A DNA stretch of 64,000 nucleotides from Bacteroides sedimenti (GCF_040365225.1 NZ_AP028055.1:2170001-2234000); one strand, 5' to 3'; positions 30,405 through 40,595 are shown, counted from the first letter of the stretch. The notes: generated by a model not told the origin, from the letters alone. Program-made: numbers and translations.

Positions 30405-32453
30405 ATGAAAAGAAAGATATTCAACATCCTTATCTGCGGGTTCGCTCTGGCAGCCACCGCAACATCTTGCAAACCGGGTAAACATTCAACAGACAAAGGT
30501 GATGCACTCGCAGCACATATCGATTCGACCGTGAAAGCAGGAGATGATTTCTTTGAATTTGCCAATGGAAAATGGTTTAAACAAAATCCTATCCCGGCCA
30601 GTGAACAAAGTAACGGAATTTTTCAGTTAATCCAGGATACCATCAATGCGCAGGTAAGAAAAATATGTGAATCGTCGGCAGCCGTTCAGCATGCGGAAAA
30701 GGGAAGTAACAAGCAAAAAATAGGCGATTTCTTCTTTTCGGGAATGGACAGCCTTACTCTGAACAAAAAAGGAATCAGCGATCTGAAAAACGATTTTGCC
30801 AATATAGACAGAATTAGAGATCTGAACGGCATCGTTAAAGAAGCTGCATACATCCACACCGTATCATCGTCACCTTTGTTTAACTTTTATATAGGACAAG
30901 ACGATAAGAACAGCAGCAAATACCAGGTATATATTATACAGGGAGGATTAAGCTTGCCCGACCGGAGCTATTATACAGATAATGATGCGAGATCGAAAAA
31001 GATACGTGAAAAGTTTGTGGAACACGTCGGAAACATGTTCCGGATAATGGGATACGATAACACCAAAGCCAAGCTGGCTGGAGTCAAACTGATGGAAATG
31101 GAGAGCGCCCTGGCAAGAACTTCGCGCAAAAGAGAAGATACACGCGACCCATTTGCCAACTACAACAAAATGACTTCGGGTGAACTGGCACTGCTGACAC
31201 CCAATCTAGACTGGAAGACTTTCATGGGTAGTGTTGGGCTGGCAAAGGTAGATAGCGTAATTGTAGGTCAGCCAGAGTTCCTGACTGCTCTAAACGGTTA
31301 TCTGAAAAAGTATACAATAGACGATTGGAAGAATTATCTGAAATTCCACTTGTTGAATGGGGTATCTGAATACCTGGACGACAAGACTTTTATAGAATCT
31401 TTTAGTTTTTATGGTACCGTGCTTCGGGGAATTGAAGAACCAAAACCAAGATGGAAACGTGTGGTGGAAAAGACTGACGGTTCGCTTGGAGAATTGGTAG
31501 GACAAGTGTATGTAGACGAATATCTACCTAAAGGAACCAAAGAAAAACTCGAAGAGATTGGCGATGCCATTAAATCGGTCTTTGCTGAACGTATAAAAGG
31601 GCTCGACTGGATGAGTGCTGCCACAAAGGAAAAAGCATTGAAAAAGCTCAATGGTGTAATAATGAAAGTGGGATATCCGGATAAATGGAAAGACCTCAGC
31701 GCATTGCAGGTAGATCGTTCTTCTTATGTAAATAATATAATGAAGGCCAATAAATGGGAATTCAATTACATGATACATAAGTACGGGAAACCTGTTGACC
31801 GTAAGGAATGGCAAATGCAGCCACAAACCTATAACGCTTATTACAATCCGTCAAACAACGAGATTGTTATTCCTGGATGCAACATCATCGTTCCGGGATA
31901 TGAAGGTAAAATGGCCGATGACGCCATTCTATATGCCATTATCGGAGGAACTTTCGGTCATGAAATTACTCATGGATTCGACGACCAGGGATGTAAGTAC
32001 AACGAACTGGGCAATCTAAGCAACTGGTGGACTGATGAAGATCAGAAAAAATTTACCGCGAAAACAAAAATGATTGTGGAACAATTCAATAATTATGAAG
32101 CTGTTGACAATCTACACATAAACGGGGAACTGACCCAGGGTGAAAATATTGCGGATTTAGGCGGAGTGATTATGGGATACGAGGCCTTTAAAAGGACCAA
32201 GCAATACAAGGATAATGTGCTGATTGCCGGACTGAATCCAAGTCAGCGATTCTTCCTGGGGTATGCATTGGCATGGATGCTGAACATGCGCCCTGAAGCG
32301 GTGGCTAACCAAGTAAAGAGCAACGAACATGCTCCGGCAAAATGGAGGGTAATTGGTCCTTTATCAAACATGCCCGAATTTTTCTCGGCTTTCGGTGTAA
32401 AACAGGGAGATAAGATGTGGCGTCCGGAAAATCAGATCGTGAAAATCTGGTAA
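30405..32453 (+). CDS. M13 (neprilysin/PepO-type) zinc endopeptidase, lipoprotein
   Basis: A 682-residue metallopeptidase that cleaves short peptides, anchored as a lipoprotein (AATATSCKPG, Cys22). It has the full M13 signature: NAYYNPSNNEIVIP before the zinc site, HEITH at 519-523, E580 in GENIADLGG as third ligand, and the terminal CxxW-like region replaced by KMWRPENQIVKIW. The N-terminal domain opens DDFFEFANGKWF, as in PepO. Length is normal. It likely faces the periplasm or cell surface and degrades peptides. It has its own 181-base upstream gap from the DUF3857 gene. Confidence 0.95.
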   Translation: MKRKIFNILICGFALAATATSCKPGKHSTDKGDALAAHIDSTVKAGDDFFEFANGKWFKQNPIPASEQSNGIFQLIQDTINAQVRKICESSAAVQHAEKGSNKQKIGDFFFSGMDSLTLNKKGISDLKNDFANIDRIRDLNGIVKEAAYIHTVSSSPLFNFYIGQDDKNSSKYQVYIIQGGLSLPDRSYYTDNDARSKKIREKFVEHVGNMFRIMGYDNTKAKLAGVKLMEMESALARTSRKREDTRDPFANYNKMTSGELALLTPNLDWKTFMGSVGLAKVDSVIVGQPEFLTALNGYLKKYTIDDWKNYLKFHLLNGVSEYLDDKTFIESFSFYGTVLRGIEEPKPRWKRVVEKTDGSLGELVGQVYVDEYLPKGTKEKLEEIGDAIKSVFAERIKGLDWMSAATKEKALKKLNGVIMKVGYPDKWKDLSALQVDRSSYVNNIMKANKWEFNYMIHKYGKPVDRKEWQMQPQTYNAYYNPSNNEIVIPGCNIIVPGYEGKMADDAILYAIIGGTFGHEITHGFDDQGCKYNELGNLSNWWTDEDQKKFTAKTKMIVEQFNNYEAVDNLHINGELTQGENIADLGGVIMGYEAFKRTKQYKDNVLIAGLNPSQRFFLGYALAWMLNMRPEAVANQVKSNEHAPAKWRVIGPLSNMPEFFSAFGVKQGDKMWRPENQIVKIW

Positions 32454-32575
32454 TCACTTATAATTAATAAACAGTATTGGCTAAGATATAATATCTACCT
32501 GCATGTAAAAGGAATGCAGGTAGATAAGATTTTACGCCCTAGATATTTTCACCAATAAAAATAAATACATTATCA

Positions 32576-32607
32576 TTTGTATATAGATATTTAATAGCCT
32601 ATATTTG
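32576..32607 (+). promoter_or_regulatory. Consensus Bacteroides promoter
   Basis: TTTG (32576-32579), 20 bases, TATATTTG (32600-32607): a perfect -33/-7 match, 53 bases before the ATG at 32661. Confidence 0.8.
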
Positions 32608-32660
32608 AATAATTTACAAGTTACATAAATATATACAGTATTAACATAGCTAAATCTTAT

Positions 32661-33785
32661 ATGAAACTGAAAAAACTACTATTTTTATTCATTCTGACTA
32701 TCATTCCTTTTAATCTTTTCTGCCAAAACGATTATTACATTACAGAAAAATCAGCCAGTTACGGCGTAAAAATTGAAAATAAAGGTGAAAAGAAAAATGC
32801 ACGGTATTGTTGGATTAAAAAGAATGATAGGTATTATCAATATTCGCCCGACTCGATAAAAGCTTACGGTTTTGAAAAAGGGGCTTATTATGAAGCAAAA
32901 GACATCTTAGTCAATGATTCCGTCAGAAGAGTTTTTCTGGAACGGATATTAGATGGAGAGCTAACACTTTATTATTACAGAGGGGAAGATACAAAAACTT
33001 TCTTCATCGAGAAAGATAAAACTTCTTTCGTAGAACTTCCCAAAGTCAACAAAAAAGAACATAAAACGTATAAGGAATACTTAAAGGAATTGACAGCCGA
33101 CTGTCCAGACATATCAGATGCGATATATCATGCTGTCTACAGTAAATCAGGATTAAAAAGACTGATAGAAAGATACGAAAAATGTAGTAGCAGCCCATAC
33201 CCATTTTTAAAAATGGGATTAGTGGCTGGTTATGAAATAATCAACATTGATATTATAGATGAAGCATCCGACAATATAAAGTTAATAGACTTCAACAAAG
33301 AGGCAAATCCAACTATTGGATTTTTTATTGACTACCCTCTCTTTTATAGTGATTTTAGTCTTTATACAGAACCTTATTATGTGAAACATAGCTATTCTTG
33401 CTATAAGATAAAAGACAATTATGATGTTAATTTCTATGCTAATATTTCTTCCGTAAAGGCTCCGACTTTGATAAAATACACTTTCCCTTTTAAAAGATTT
33501 CGGCCATATTTAAATGTAGGAGGTATATTTGCTTATAACTTCAATCAGAAGAACGGTTACATTAATTCAACTGCATTTGGAGATAAGATTGATATTATCT
33601 ATAAGGATGTGCCTCTTTTCTCAAAATGGGAAATGGGATATTCATTGGGTGCAGGGGCAGAATATAAACTTAATCATAGAAATTCTCTGTTTCTGAATCT
33701 CCGCTATTCTTCCCTGAAGGGTTTATCCGAAAACAACTCGTTTAATAATTCAATCATTCAAGTATCAACAGGTTTTAACTTTTAA
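32661..33785 (+). CDS. Unrecognised exported protein with C-terminal outer-membrane-barrel features
   Basis: A 374-residue protein with signal peptide MKLKKLLFLFILTIIPFNLFCQ (1-22). Residues about 25-125 are charged and Tyr-rich, with a repeated pattern of short strands. From about residue 185 to the end alternate-residue hydrophobic strands appear (FSLYTEPYYVKHSYSCYKI, YTFPFKRFRPYLNVGGIFAYNF, GYSLGAGAEYKLNHRNSLFLNLRYSS), ending VSTGFNF with a terminal Phe. This is the look of an outer-membrane beta-barrel (PorT/OmpW-like size). No family is named with confidence. It is the first gene of a two-gene unit with a consensus promoter; a lipoprotein gene follows after 5 bases. Confidence 0.7.
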   Translation: MKLKKLLFLFILTIIPFNLFCQNDYYITEKSASYGVKIENKGEKKNARYCWIKKNDRYYQYSPDSIKAYGFEKGAYYEAKDILVNDSVRRVFLERILDGELTLYYYRGEDTKTFFIEKDKTSFVELPKVNKKEHKTYKEYLKELTADCPDISDAIYHAVYSKSGLKRLIERYEKCSSSPYPFLKMGLVAGYEIINIDIIDEASDNIKLIDFNKEANPTIGFFIDYPLFYSDFSLYTEPYYVKHSYSCYKIKDNYDVNFYANISSVKAPTLIKYTFPFKRFRPYLNVGGIFAYNFNQKNGYINSTAFGDKIDIIYKDVPLFSKWEMGYSLGAGAEYKLNHRNSLFLNLRYSSLKGLSENNSFNNSIIQVSTGFNF

Positions 33786-33790
33786 TCGTC

Positions 33791-34201
33791 ATGAAATATT
33801 TAATTCAATTGCTTTCCTTGCTTCTTTTAATATTTATAAGTGCCGGATGTGCAGATGAAACTGGCTTCACAGATAAGAATTATCCCATTGTTACAACTGA
33901 AGATGCAACAGATATAACAGAGATGGGGGCAACGTTGAACGCTCTGGTTCATAATTTCGAAGAAAATGAAATCATTGATTATGGTTTTATACTAAATGGT
34001 AGAAGCAAGGAAATTAAATATAGTCTTGCCACAGAAAAACCATCGAAAGAATTTAGTATGAAAATCACATCCAGCTTAGAAAAAGGAGCATCTTATTCTT
34101 ACTGTGCATATACAATAACGAAAGAAAAAACAGTAATAGGTAACAGAGTGGTGTTTAATACTCTGCACAATGGAGTAGCTATTAAAAGCAAGAAACAATA
34201 A
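33791..34201 (+). CDS. Small lipoprotein with FN3-like domain
   Basis: A 136-residue lipoprotein: SPII signal ending LIFISAGCADE (Cys19 or so). The mature part has the pattern VTTEDATDITEMGATLNALV, DYGFILNG and YSYCAYTI, typical of single fibronectin-III-like domains repeated in Bacteroidota surface proteins, here in one copy. It starts 5 bases after the barrel protein and is surely co-transcribed with it, so it may dock on that barrel at the outer membrane. Function unknown. Confidence 0.7.
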   Translation: MKYLIQLLSLLLLIFISAGCADETGFTDKNYPIVTTEDATDITEMGATLNALVHNFEENEIIDYGFILNGRSKEIKYSLATEKPSKEFSMKITSSLEKGASYSYCAYTITKEKTVIGNRVVFNTLHNGVAIKSKKQ

Positions 34202-34426
34202 CAGAACACTACATAATACATAATTTCAATATTGAAATGGAATCTGTTTTATCATGAAGTAAATATCCAGAAAGTAAAAATGGCAATATGAAATACTAGC
34301 ATACTGTTTGAGTATTCAGAAAAATAATTTACACATCGGAGTTCCATTTTTCAATGAACATATATCCCCTTGAAACTGTTATATTAATAGTTCATGATTA
34401 TAGTAAAACTTATAAAAACAGAGTCT

Positions 34427-34642
34427 ATGAAAGGGGTTATTTGGGGTTTAGCTATTGGCTGCACAATAGGTTATATTATCAGAAAACTGCAGGACGACGG
34501 TAAGCTGGAATTTGTTAATGAATATGCTGATAAATATCTATGCAAATCAAAGGAAGGACTGAAAAACGTAGTAGATGCTGCTAAAACTAAGGCTGAAGAA
34601 TTAAAACAACGGGTTGAAAAAGTGATAGCTAAAGAAGCATAG
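34427..34642 (+). CDS. Small YtxH-like membrane protein
   Basis: A 71-residue protein from the ATG at 34427: one hydrophobic segment (GVIWGLAIGCTIGYII, residues about 3-18), then a charged amphipathic helix (VVDAAKTKAEELKQRVEKVIAKEA). Small glycine-containing TM plus a Lys/Glu-rich coiled tail is the YtxH-like layout, often linked to envelope stress. The in-frame ATG at 34394 would add 11 residues before the membrane segment and is less likely. It stands alone. Confidence 0.65.
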   Translation: MKGVIWGLAIGCTIGYIIRKLQDDGKLEFVNEYADKYLCKSKEGLKNVVDAAKTKAEELKQRVEKVIAKEA

Positions 34643-34708
34643 CAAACCTATACGTTAGATAGCTTTCAATTACTTTCAGCTGATTCATGAATTCTATGAA
34701 TATTTTAT

Positions 34709-34752
34709 AGAGTGAGACTGTCTCATTTATCATTATGAGACAGCCTCACTCT
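34709..34752. terminator. Bidirectional terminator
   Basis: AGAGTGAG-A-CTGTCTCA (34709-34725) pairs with TGAGACAG-C-CTCACTCT (34736-34752), 16 pairs with one mismatch. It separates the YtxH-like gene from the convergent permease gene. Confidence 0.8.
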
Positions 34753-34854
34753 ATTTCTATTTTTATATTGTAATGTTAAAGGTTTATATTTAAGCTTACA
34801 TGAGAAGTGGCATAAAAGAGATTCCACCACTTCTATTTTATTATTTATCAATCT

Positions 34855-37275
34855 TTATTCATAACGCAACGAACGAGCCGGCTTGCTATACACCACTTTG
34901 GCTACCTGGAATGTTACAGTTACAAAAGAGATAAACAGCATAAGCACAACCGGAAGGAAAAAGAACCACCACCGGAGCTCTGTATGAAAGGCATAATGAT
35001 TAAGCCACGCCTGCATGATAAACCAGGACGCTGGAAGAGCTATTGTGACAGCAATCAGAATCAGCAGGAAGAATTTTTTCCCCAACTGATAGAATAGATT
35101 CAGATGAGATGCTCCAAGTACCTTACGGATACCCATTTCCTTAACACGTGTGGAGCAGGAGAACATCACAAGTACCCATAATCCCAGACAAGATATAAAG
35201 ATAGCCAATCCGGTAAAAGCTGCTATCATAACGCCAAACACCTTATCCTGCCGGTATTGATGGTCAAAAAAATCATCTAAAAAGAAATAATCGTAGCTGG
35301 AATCGGGGAAATAACGGTGCCATATCTCTCCTATCTTAGCAACTGATTCACTTGCATTACCAGGATTCATTGCAATAGTTATGTAATGCTGCGGAAGCCA
35401 TTTCAACTTATCCTTATGCATTAGCATAATAGGGGTATAATTCTTTGTAAGAGCCTGCTGATGATAGTCCTTCACCACGCCGATTATCTGCATAGGCTTA
35501 TTTACACATTCCACCGTAACAAGTTGACCAACGGCCTCTTGACCAGAAGTAAACCCAAGAGAGCGGGCTGCCGTTTCATTAACAACCAATTTGTCTACAT
35601 CATCTCCATAATCTTCTGAAAAACCTCTGCCGGCAAGCAACTTTAATCCGTAAGTATCAATGTATCCTGCATCACAGGTAAGCATCTCATACAGGCGATT
35701 TTGTTTCGAATAATCTGCTGTACGGTGGTTGGAGAGAAAAGTTGCCACTTCTTCTCCGGGAACAGAACCCGAGAATGCAACTTTATTTATTGACGGTAAA
35801 TTGTTTATCTCCTTTTTCATAGCTTCCAGTTTAGTCTCCAAACCTTCTGTTCTTCCTGGAAACTTAATAATGAGTTTGTTTTCTGTGTCGACGCCTAATG
35901 ACTGGCTGCGCATAAAACTCAATTGAGCAAAAACAATCAAAGTGCCGCATAGTAGAATCATTGAGGCTGTATATTGCAAAACCACCAGAACTCTACGGGT
36001 TCTTTCTCCTGCCTTACTGTCAAGGAAACGACCTTTCAGCAATGCAATTGGCCTGCGATTTAGCAAGACTAAGGCCGGGTAGTATCCAGAAAGAAAAACA
36101 CCAACGGCAAAAGCCAGAAACAGGACAATCCACCAGTAACCTGTCAGCCATACAATGAAGGAAACAGAACGCCCTACCAACATATTAAAATATGGAAGAA
36201 TAATTTCAATTATCCCAAGTGCCAACAAAAGGGCTAACAAATTAATCAGCAATGCCTCAAACAGAAATTGTGTAATCAACTGCATTCGAAAAGCACCGAT
36301 AACCCTTCGTACTCCTAATTCTCTGGCTCGCTCCATTGAGCGCGCCACCGTTAGGTTAATATAGTTTATCCAGGCAATAGCCAGAATTGCAGCAGCTGCA
36401 AAAATAAGTGCAATCATTGCCGAACGGTTCCCTTTTGTTTCCGCTTCATATCCCCTTTGAGGATTCAGATGAATGTCGTTTATCGGAATAAGCACTACCC
36501 CCCATTTTTTATTTCGCAAAGCCTCCTCTGTTTTAAATTTCTCGGCCATTGCGGGAAATTGTTTTTCAATTTCCGTTTTTCTTTGAGGAGAGTCGAGCAA
36601 TACATATGTGTATGCTTCATGTTTATACCAAAATTCCTGCATATACTGAGGAAGAGACTGGTAAGAAATAAGGAAGTTATAATGAATGTGCGAATTGGAA
36701 GGCATCTCTTTCATTACACCCGTTACTTCACAAGATAGCTGTTCTGAACTTCCGGTAAAGAGAAGGATTTTACCGATGGGGTCTTCTTCTTTAAAGTATT
36801 TTTTTGCAATACGCTCCGTTATCACTACCTGACGAGGGCTGGAAAGACAAGATCTCCGGTCTCCTTTGAGTAGTTCAAAATCAAAAAGGCGGAAAAAACC
36901 TGGGTCGGCATATGCAATCTGATTTTCGCGCATGCACAACTCTCCGTACTTAACAATTTGTTCGGGCTGATTCAAAGAGCCAATTCGGGTATAATCTTCA
37001 ATGCCTGCCAGATTCTCTTTCATGGCAGAACCATAACCAAAAGAGCTGCTTGCCCAATGATCGGTAAGTACGTCACCTTCATGAAAAGTGCTTTCCACTC
37101 GATAGATACGGTCCGATTTCTTGTGAAACTTATCAAAACTAAATTCAAAAGCCACATACGTCAGAATCATCAAAGCAGATGCTATTCCTATAGCCAGACC
37201 GAATATATTGATAAAGCTGAACCGTTTGCGCTTCATCAGATTCCGGAGGGCACTCTCACAATAGTTACGTATCAT
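34855..37275 (-). CDS. FtsX/MacB-type ABC transporter permease
   Basis: An 806-residue inner-membrane permease. An N-terminal TM (about 20-42, in FSFINIFGLAIGIASALMILTYVAF) is followed by a large periplasmic MacB_PCD domain and an FtsX core of three TMs (about 285-450). A second periplasmic domain and a second FtsX core (about 680-800, GVMIAAFTGLAIFISCLGL through VTVTFQVAKVVYSKPARSLRYE) complete it. It is a duplicated-FtsX, about 800-aa permease, a common Bacteroidota form. It overlaps the ATPase gene by 4 bases (ATGA). It is the last gene of the TolC-HlyD-ATPase-permease operon, so it likely drives export of a peptide, lipid or antibiotic through the tripartite channel. Confidence 0.92.
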   Translation of the reverse strand: MIRNYCESALRNLMKRKRFSFINIFGLAIGIASALMILTYVAFEFSFDKFHKKSDRIYRVESTFHEGDVLTDHWASSSFGYGSAMKENLAGIEDYTRIGSLNQPEQIVKYGELCMRENQIAYADPGFFRLFDFELLKGDRRSCLSSPRQVVITERIAKKYFKEEDPIGKILLFTGSSEQLSCEVTGVMKEMPSNSHIHYNFLISYQSLPQYMQEFWYKHEAYTYVLLDSPQRKTEIEKQFPAMAEKFKTEEALRNKKWGVVLIPINDIHLNPQRGYEAETKGNRSAMIALIFAAAAILAIAWINYINLTVARSMERARELGVRRVIGAFRMQLITQFLFEALLINLLALLLALGIIEIILPYFNMLVGRSVSFIVWLTGYWWIVLFLAFAVGVFLSGYYPALVLLNRRPIALLKGRFLDSKAGERTRRVLVVLQYTASMILLCGTLIVFAQLSFMRSQSLGVDTENKLIIKFPGRTEGLETKLEAMKKEINNLPSINKVAFSGSVPGEEVATFLSNHRTADYSKQNRLYEMLTCDAGYIDTYGLKLLAGRGFSEDYGDDVDKLVVNETAARSLGFTSGQEAVGQLVTVECVNKPMQIIGVVKDYHQQALTKNYTPIMLMHKDKLKWLPQHYITIAMNPGNASESVAKIGEIWHRYFPDSSYDYFFLDDFFDHQYRQDKVFGVMIAAFTGLAIFISCLGLWVLVMFSCSTRVKEMGIRKVLGASHLNLFYQLGKKFFLLILIAVTIALPASWFIMQAWLNHYAFHTELRWWFFFLPVVLMLFISFVTVTFQVAKVVYSKPARSLRYE

Positions 37276-37982
37276 AAAGCTTCTTTTTTAAAGTTTACTG
37301 ACAAAGGACGATTTATGGTTTCGGCCACAATCTGTCCATCGAGCAACTGAACTATCCGATGAGCATACATTGCATCACGCTGAGAATGAGTAACTATTAT
37401 GATGGTAGTTCCCTGACGATTCTGTTCACTTAGTAACTCCATCACTTCAACACCATTTGCCGAATCCAGATTACCAGTCGGCTCATCGGCAAGTAATAAC
37501 TTACAGTCTGCAACCACAGCACGCGCAATGGCAACACGCTGCTGCTGACCACCCGATAATTGTTGCGGAAAATGATTGGCGCGATGCAGCAATCCAACTT
37601 TCCCGAGCAACTGCCTGACTTTCTCTTTACGCTGGGATGATTTCATTTTGAGATAAATCAATGGCAGCTCTATATTTTCGAATACTGTTAACTCATCAAT
37701 CAAGTTAAAGCTCTGAAAGATAAAGCCTATTTTCCCCTTACGAGTGGCAGTAAGCTGGTTCTCACTCATTTTATCAATTTGTTTTCCATCAAAGAAATAA
37801 GAGCCGGAGGTTGGCAAATCTAATGTTCCAAGGATATTGAGTAAGGTTGATTTCCCACATCCGGAAGGTCCCATAATGGCAACAAATTCTCCTTTCTCCA
37901 CTCGTAATGAAACTTCGTTCAATGCTCTTGTCTGCACTTCTTCCGTAGTGAAAATCATCGTCATTTTTTCTGTTTTAATCAT
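37272..37982 (-). CDS. LolD/MacB-type ABC transporter ATPase
   Basis: A 236-residue cytoplasmic ATPase powering the adjacent permease. Walker A GPSGCGKST (residues about 39-47), Q-loop FQSFNLIDELTV, signature LSGGQQQRV, Walker B LLLADEPTGNLDS and H-loop VTHSQRD are all present and intact. Sequence style is the LolD/MacB (type VII) branch, which pairs with FtsX-like permeases. It starts 17 bases after the adaptor gene and its stop overlaps the permease start. Confidence 0.95.
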   Translation of the reverse strand: MIKTEKMTMIFTTEEVQTRALNEVSLRVEKGEFVAIMGPSGCGKSTLLNILGTLDLPTSGSYFFDGKQIDKMSENQLTATRKGKIGFIFQSFNLIDELTVFENIELPLIYLKMKSSQRKEKVRQLLGKVGLLHRANHFPQQLSGGQQQRVAIARAVVADCKLLLADEPTGNLDSANGVEVMELLSEQNRQGTTIIIVTHSQRDAMYAHRIVQLLDGQIVAETINRPLSVNFKKEAL

Positions 37983-37999
37983 AATAATTAGTTCTGTCG

Positions 38000-39247
38000 T
38001 TAGTTTAATACTATTTTTTCACAGTCTCCAAATAATTCGTAACCAGAGATTATTACTTTTTCACCCGGAGCCAGACCTTCCGTCACTTCATAATATTGTG
38101 GATTTTGTCGCCCGATCTTCACCGGACGCCGGATAGCAAAAGTACCATTTTTATCAACAACATACATCCATCTTCCGCCGCTTATTTCGAAAAATGCACC
38201 ACGCGGAACAAGCACCGCATTTACCGGATCGCCCAACTGAAGATTTATATGATAGGTTTGTCCGGCGCGAATATTCTCCGGTCGTTCAGAGATAAAACTA
38301 AGGTCTACACGAAACTGGCCTTCTTTTACCTCCGGATATACCTTGGTTACTCGTAATTTATAATTTATCCCATCACGTGTAAAGTCTGCCGGAAGTCGAG
38401 TGATAACCCTTTCCACATAATGTTCGTCAATAAATGCTTGTACCTTCAGATCGGGAGTAATAATCTGACCGATATGTTCTCCTGCAGCAATCGACTGACC
38501 GATCTGTACATCAATATTTCCTACTTGACCGTCAATAGGGGCTTTTACCTTCAGATTCTCCAATCGCTGACGCACCAGTGAAAGGCTACTTTTCATGTTT
38601 CGGATATTCTCATCTAAGCTGCTGATCTGACTCTTTCTGAAAATATTATCTTGCCGAATGCGTTCATCGATAACGGCAAGTTGATCCCGGGCAGCATCAT
38701 AATCTTCCTTTGCCAGCCGAAACTCTTCGTTAGCTATAAGTTGCTCCTTAACCAAACGTTTGTATTGTTCGTAACGGCGCTGCTTTATATTAAACTCCTT
38801 ATTCAATGCGATACGCTCCTGCATCAGTCGCAACCGTTCCTGTTCCATACTAATTCGAGTGTTTCGTAACTCGTTTTCCTGATAAGATAAATCTGCTTCA
38901 CTCTGCATAATACCTATATTCAACAACGGGTTGCTAAGACGCAGAATCTCGTCTCCTTTCTTCACCATAGCCCCTTCATCGCGCAAACGTTCTTCCACGC
39001 GCCCTCCTTCAATTGCATCCATTAAGACGATACGAGAAGGAACCACTTGTCCGATAATACGGATATAATCGTTAAATTCGGCTTTTTGCACGGAGGCTAT
39101 TGTTACTCTATTTTTTTCTACTGTCATTGAAGAGCTTGTATCTCTTAAAATAAAATAGAGTATGAATGAGATAAGTAATAAAAAAACAGTGATAAGAGAA
39201 ATTAGTTTTCGCTTCCACCAGGGTTTTCTTTCAATTAAGGTATCCAT
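38000..39247 (-). CDS. HlyD/MacA-type periplasmic adaptor protein
   Basis: A 415-residue membrane fusion protein linking the ABC permease to the TolC-like channel. One N-terminal TM (about 15-35, LISLITVFLLLISFILYFIL). A lipoyl half-motif is followed by a long alpha-helical hairpin (about 105-220, strongly coiled coil), the second lipoyl half with KVKAPIDGQVGNIDVQIGQSI, a beta-barrel domain, and a membrane-proximal domain ending EGLAPGEKVIISGYELFGDC. The C-terminal layout matches MacA-like adaptors. It lies between the TolC and ATPase genes. Confidence 0.92.
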   Translation of the reverse strand: MDTLIERKPWWKRKLISLITVFLLLISFILYFILRDTSSSMTVEKNRVTIASVQKAEFNDYIRIIGQVVPSRIVLMDAIEGGRVEERLRDEGAMVKKGDEILRLSNPLLNIGIMQSEADLSYQENELRNTRISMEQERLRLMQERIALNKEFNIKQRRYEQYKRLVKEQLIANEEFRLAKEDYDAARDQLAVIDERIRQDNIFRKSQISSLDENIRNMKSSLSLVRQRLENLKVKAPIDGQVGNIDVQIGQSIAAGEHIGQIITPDLKVQAFIDEHYVERVITRLPADFTRDGINYKLRVTKVYPEVKEGQFRVDLSFISERPENIRAGQTYHINLQLGDPVNAVLVPRGAFFEISGGRWMYVVDKNGTFAIRRPVKIGRQNPQYYEVTEGLAPGEKVIISGYELFGDCEKIVLN

Positions 39248-39261
39248 TAATAGTTATTTTT

Positions 39262-40569
39262 TTATTCTTGTAAAAAAGTTCCGGTCCGATAATAATGTTC
39301 CAGCTTAATAGTCATTTCCATTTGCAGGCGAACACGTGTCAATTCAGCTTTTGCAGAGATGTAACGGTTGCGTGCTTCCATGAGTTGAAATACTGAAATA
39401 AGTCCCTCTTCCCATTTTCGTTCAGATTCTCTCAAGACAAAAGATTCGGCCCTGACCTGTTGCAAGGCTTGCTGATACTCCTCGTTCCCTGCTTGCAGTG
39501 AAAGAACAGTTTGTTCCACATTTGCATATAATTTCTGTTTCTGTAGATCCTCCTCATTTTGCATACGATCAATATTCAGGTTTTGTTTTCTCAGAGCTGT
39601 AACTCTTTCCAAGCCGCTTAACAGAGGAAAAGAAATACCTATACCGATATACTTTCCAATATTATCACGTAATTGTCGTGATGAAAAAGTTGTATTACAA
39701 TAATTTGAACCAGCAGAAAAGCAAAAAAAGACAGAAGGGAGAAATTTTCCTTTCTCCATTGCATACCTCTTTCGGGCTGCTCTTACTGATAAACCTGCTA
39801 TTTTCAAAGAGGGTTGTACAATAGCAGATTGAGAATACAATGTATCTACCTGAGGAACAGAGTATACTGGGAGTTCTTCTTCGTTTATTTCATCCTGCAT
39901 GATAAGTGTATCTGCCGGAGTAAAGTTCATTAATTGTTTTAATTGAAGCAAAGCCATCTGGTAGCCGTTCTTGCGAGAGGAATACCTGAAAGCATCTCCA
40001 TCACGACGAGCTTTTACTTCCTGTAAATCTGAAACAGACTTCAATCCAATCTCAACAAACGCTTCTGTCTGTTTAAGATAGCGTTCACTAAGCCGACTTT
40101 GTTCTCGAGAAAGATCTAGCAATTTTTCTTCTAGAAGAAGTTTGTAGTAAGCCTCTGTTACTTGATAAGCCAATTCATTGCGTTCTTCCTTCAACTTCCA
40201 TTCACTGCATTCTTTATTTATCTTTTGAAAGCGAACCTTATTTATTCGTGAAAAGCCCTCAAACAGAGAGAAAGTCATATCCAACCCAATTGTACCTTCT
40301 TCAAAATCCTTGTTGACGTATCCATTAGTAGCTGGATTTATAGAACGCCCATATCGCTTTCCGACCTCTCCTTTCAAAGTTATCCGAGGTAAGAAATCTC
40401 CTATTGATGAAACATAATCGGCATGTGCTTCCTGAATTCGAATCTCTCCGTTCTTTAAGCCAGGATATTGCCTCCAAGCCAAACGAATACAATCGTTTAG
40501 TTTCATCGGTGTCTGTGCATATAAGGCAACAGGTAAAAATAAACAAACAAACAATTGAATATGCTTCAT
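39262..40569 (-). CDS. TolC-like outer-membrane efflux protein
   Basis: A 435-residue exported outer-membrane channel. Signal peptide MKHIQLFVCLFLPVALYAQ (1-19). It contains the internally repeated TolC/OEP fold: long amphipathic helices (for example KLLLEEKLLDLSREQSRLSERYLKQTEAF and its repeat ERKWEEGLISVFQLMEARNRYISAKAELTRVR) and beta strands such as GTIGLDMTFSLFEGF. It is the first gene of the exporter operon, 15-18 bases from the next genes. A perfect sigma-54 promoter lies just upstream, so induction by the divergent NtrC-type regulator is expected. Confidence 0.94.
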   Translation of the reverse strand: MKHIQLFVCLFLPVALYAQTPMKLNDCIRLAWRQYPGLKNGEIRIQEAHADYVSSIGDFLPRITLKGEVGKRYGRSINPATNGYVNKDFEEGTIGLDMTFSLFEGFSRINKVRFQKINKECSEWKLKEERNELAYQVTEAYYKLLLEEKLLDLSREQSRLSERYLKQTEAFVEIGLKSVSDLQEVKARRDGDAFRYSSRKNGYQMALLQLKQLMNFTPADTLIMQDEINEEELPVYSVPQVDTLYSQSAIVQPSLKIAGLSVRAARKRYAMEKGKFLPSVFFCFSAGSNYCNTTFSSRQLRDNIGKYIGIGISFPLLSGLERVTALRKQNLNIDRMQNEEDLQKQKLYANVEQTVLSLQAGNEEYQQALQQVRAESFVLRESERKWEEGLISVFQLMEARNRYISAKAELTRVRLQMEMTIKLEHYYRTGTFLQE

Positions 40570-40595
40570 AACTTAAATTCTTACTCAGATAAAAT

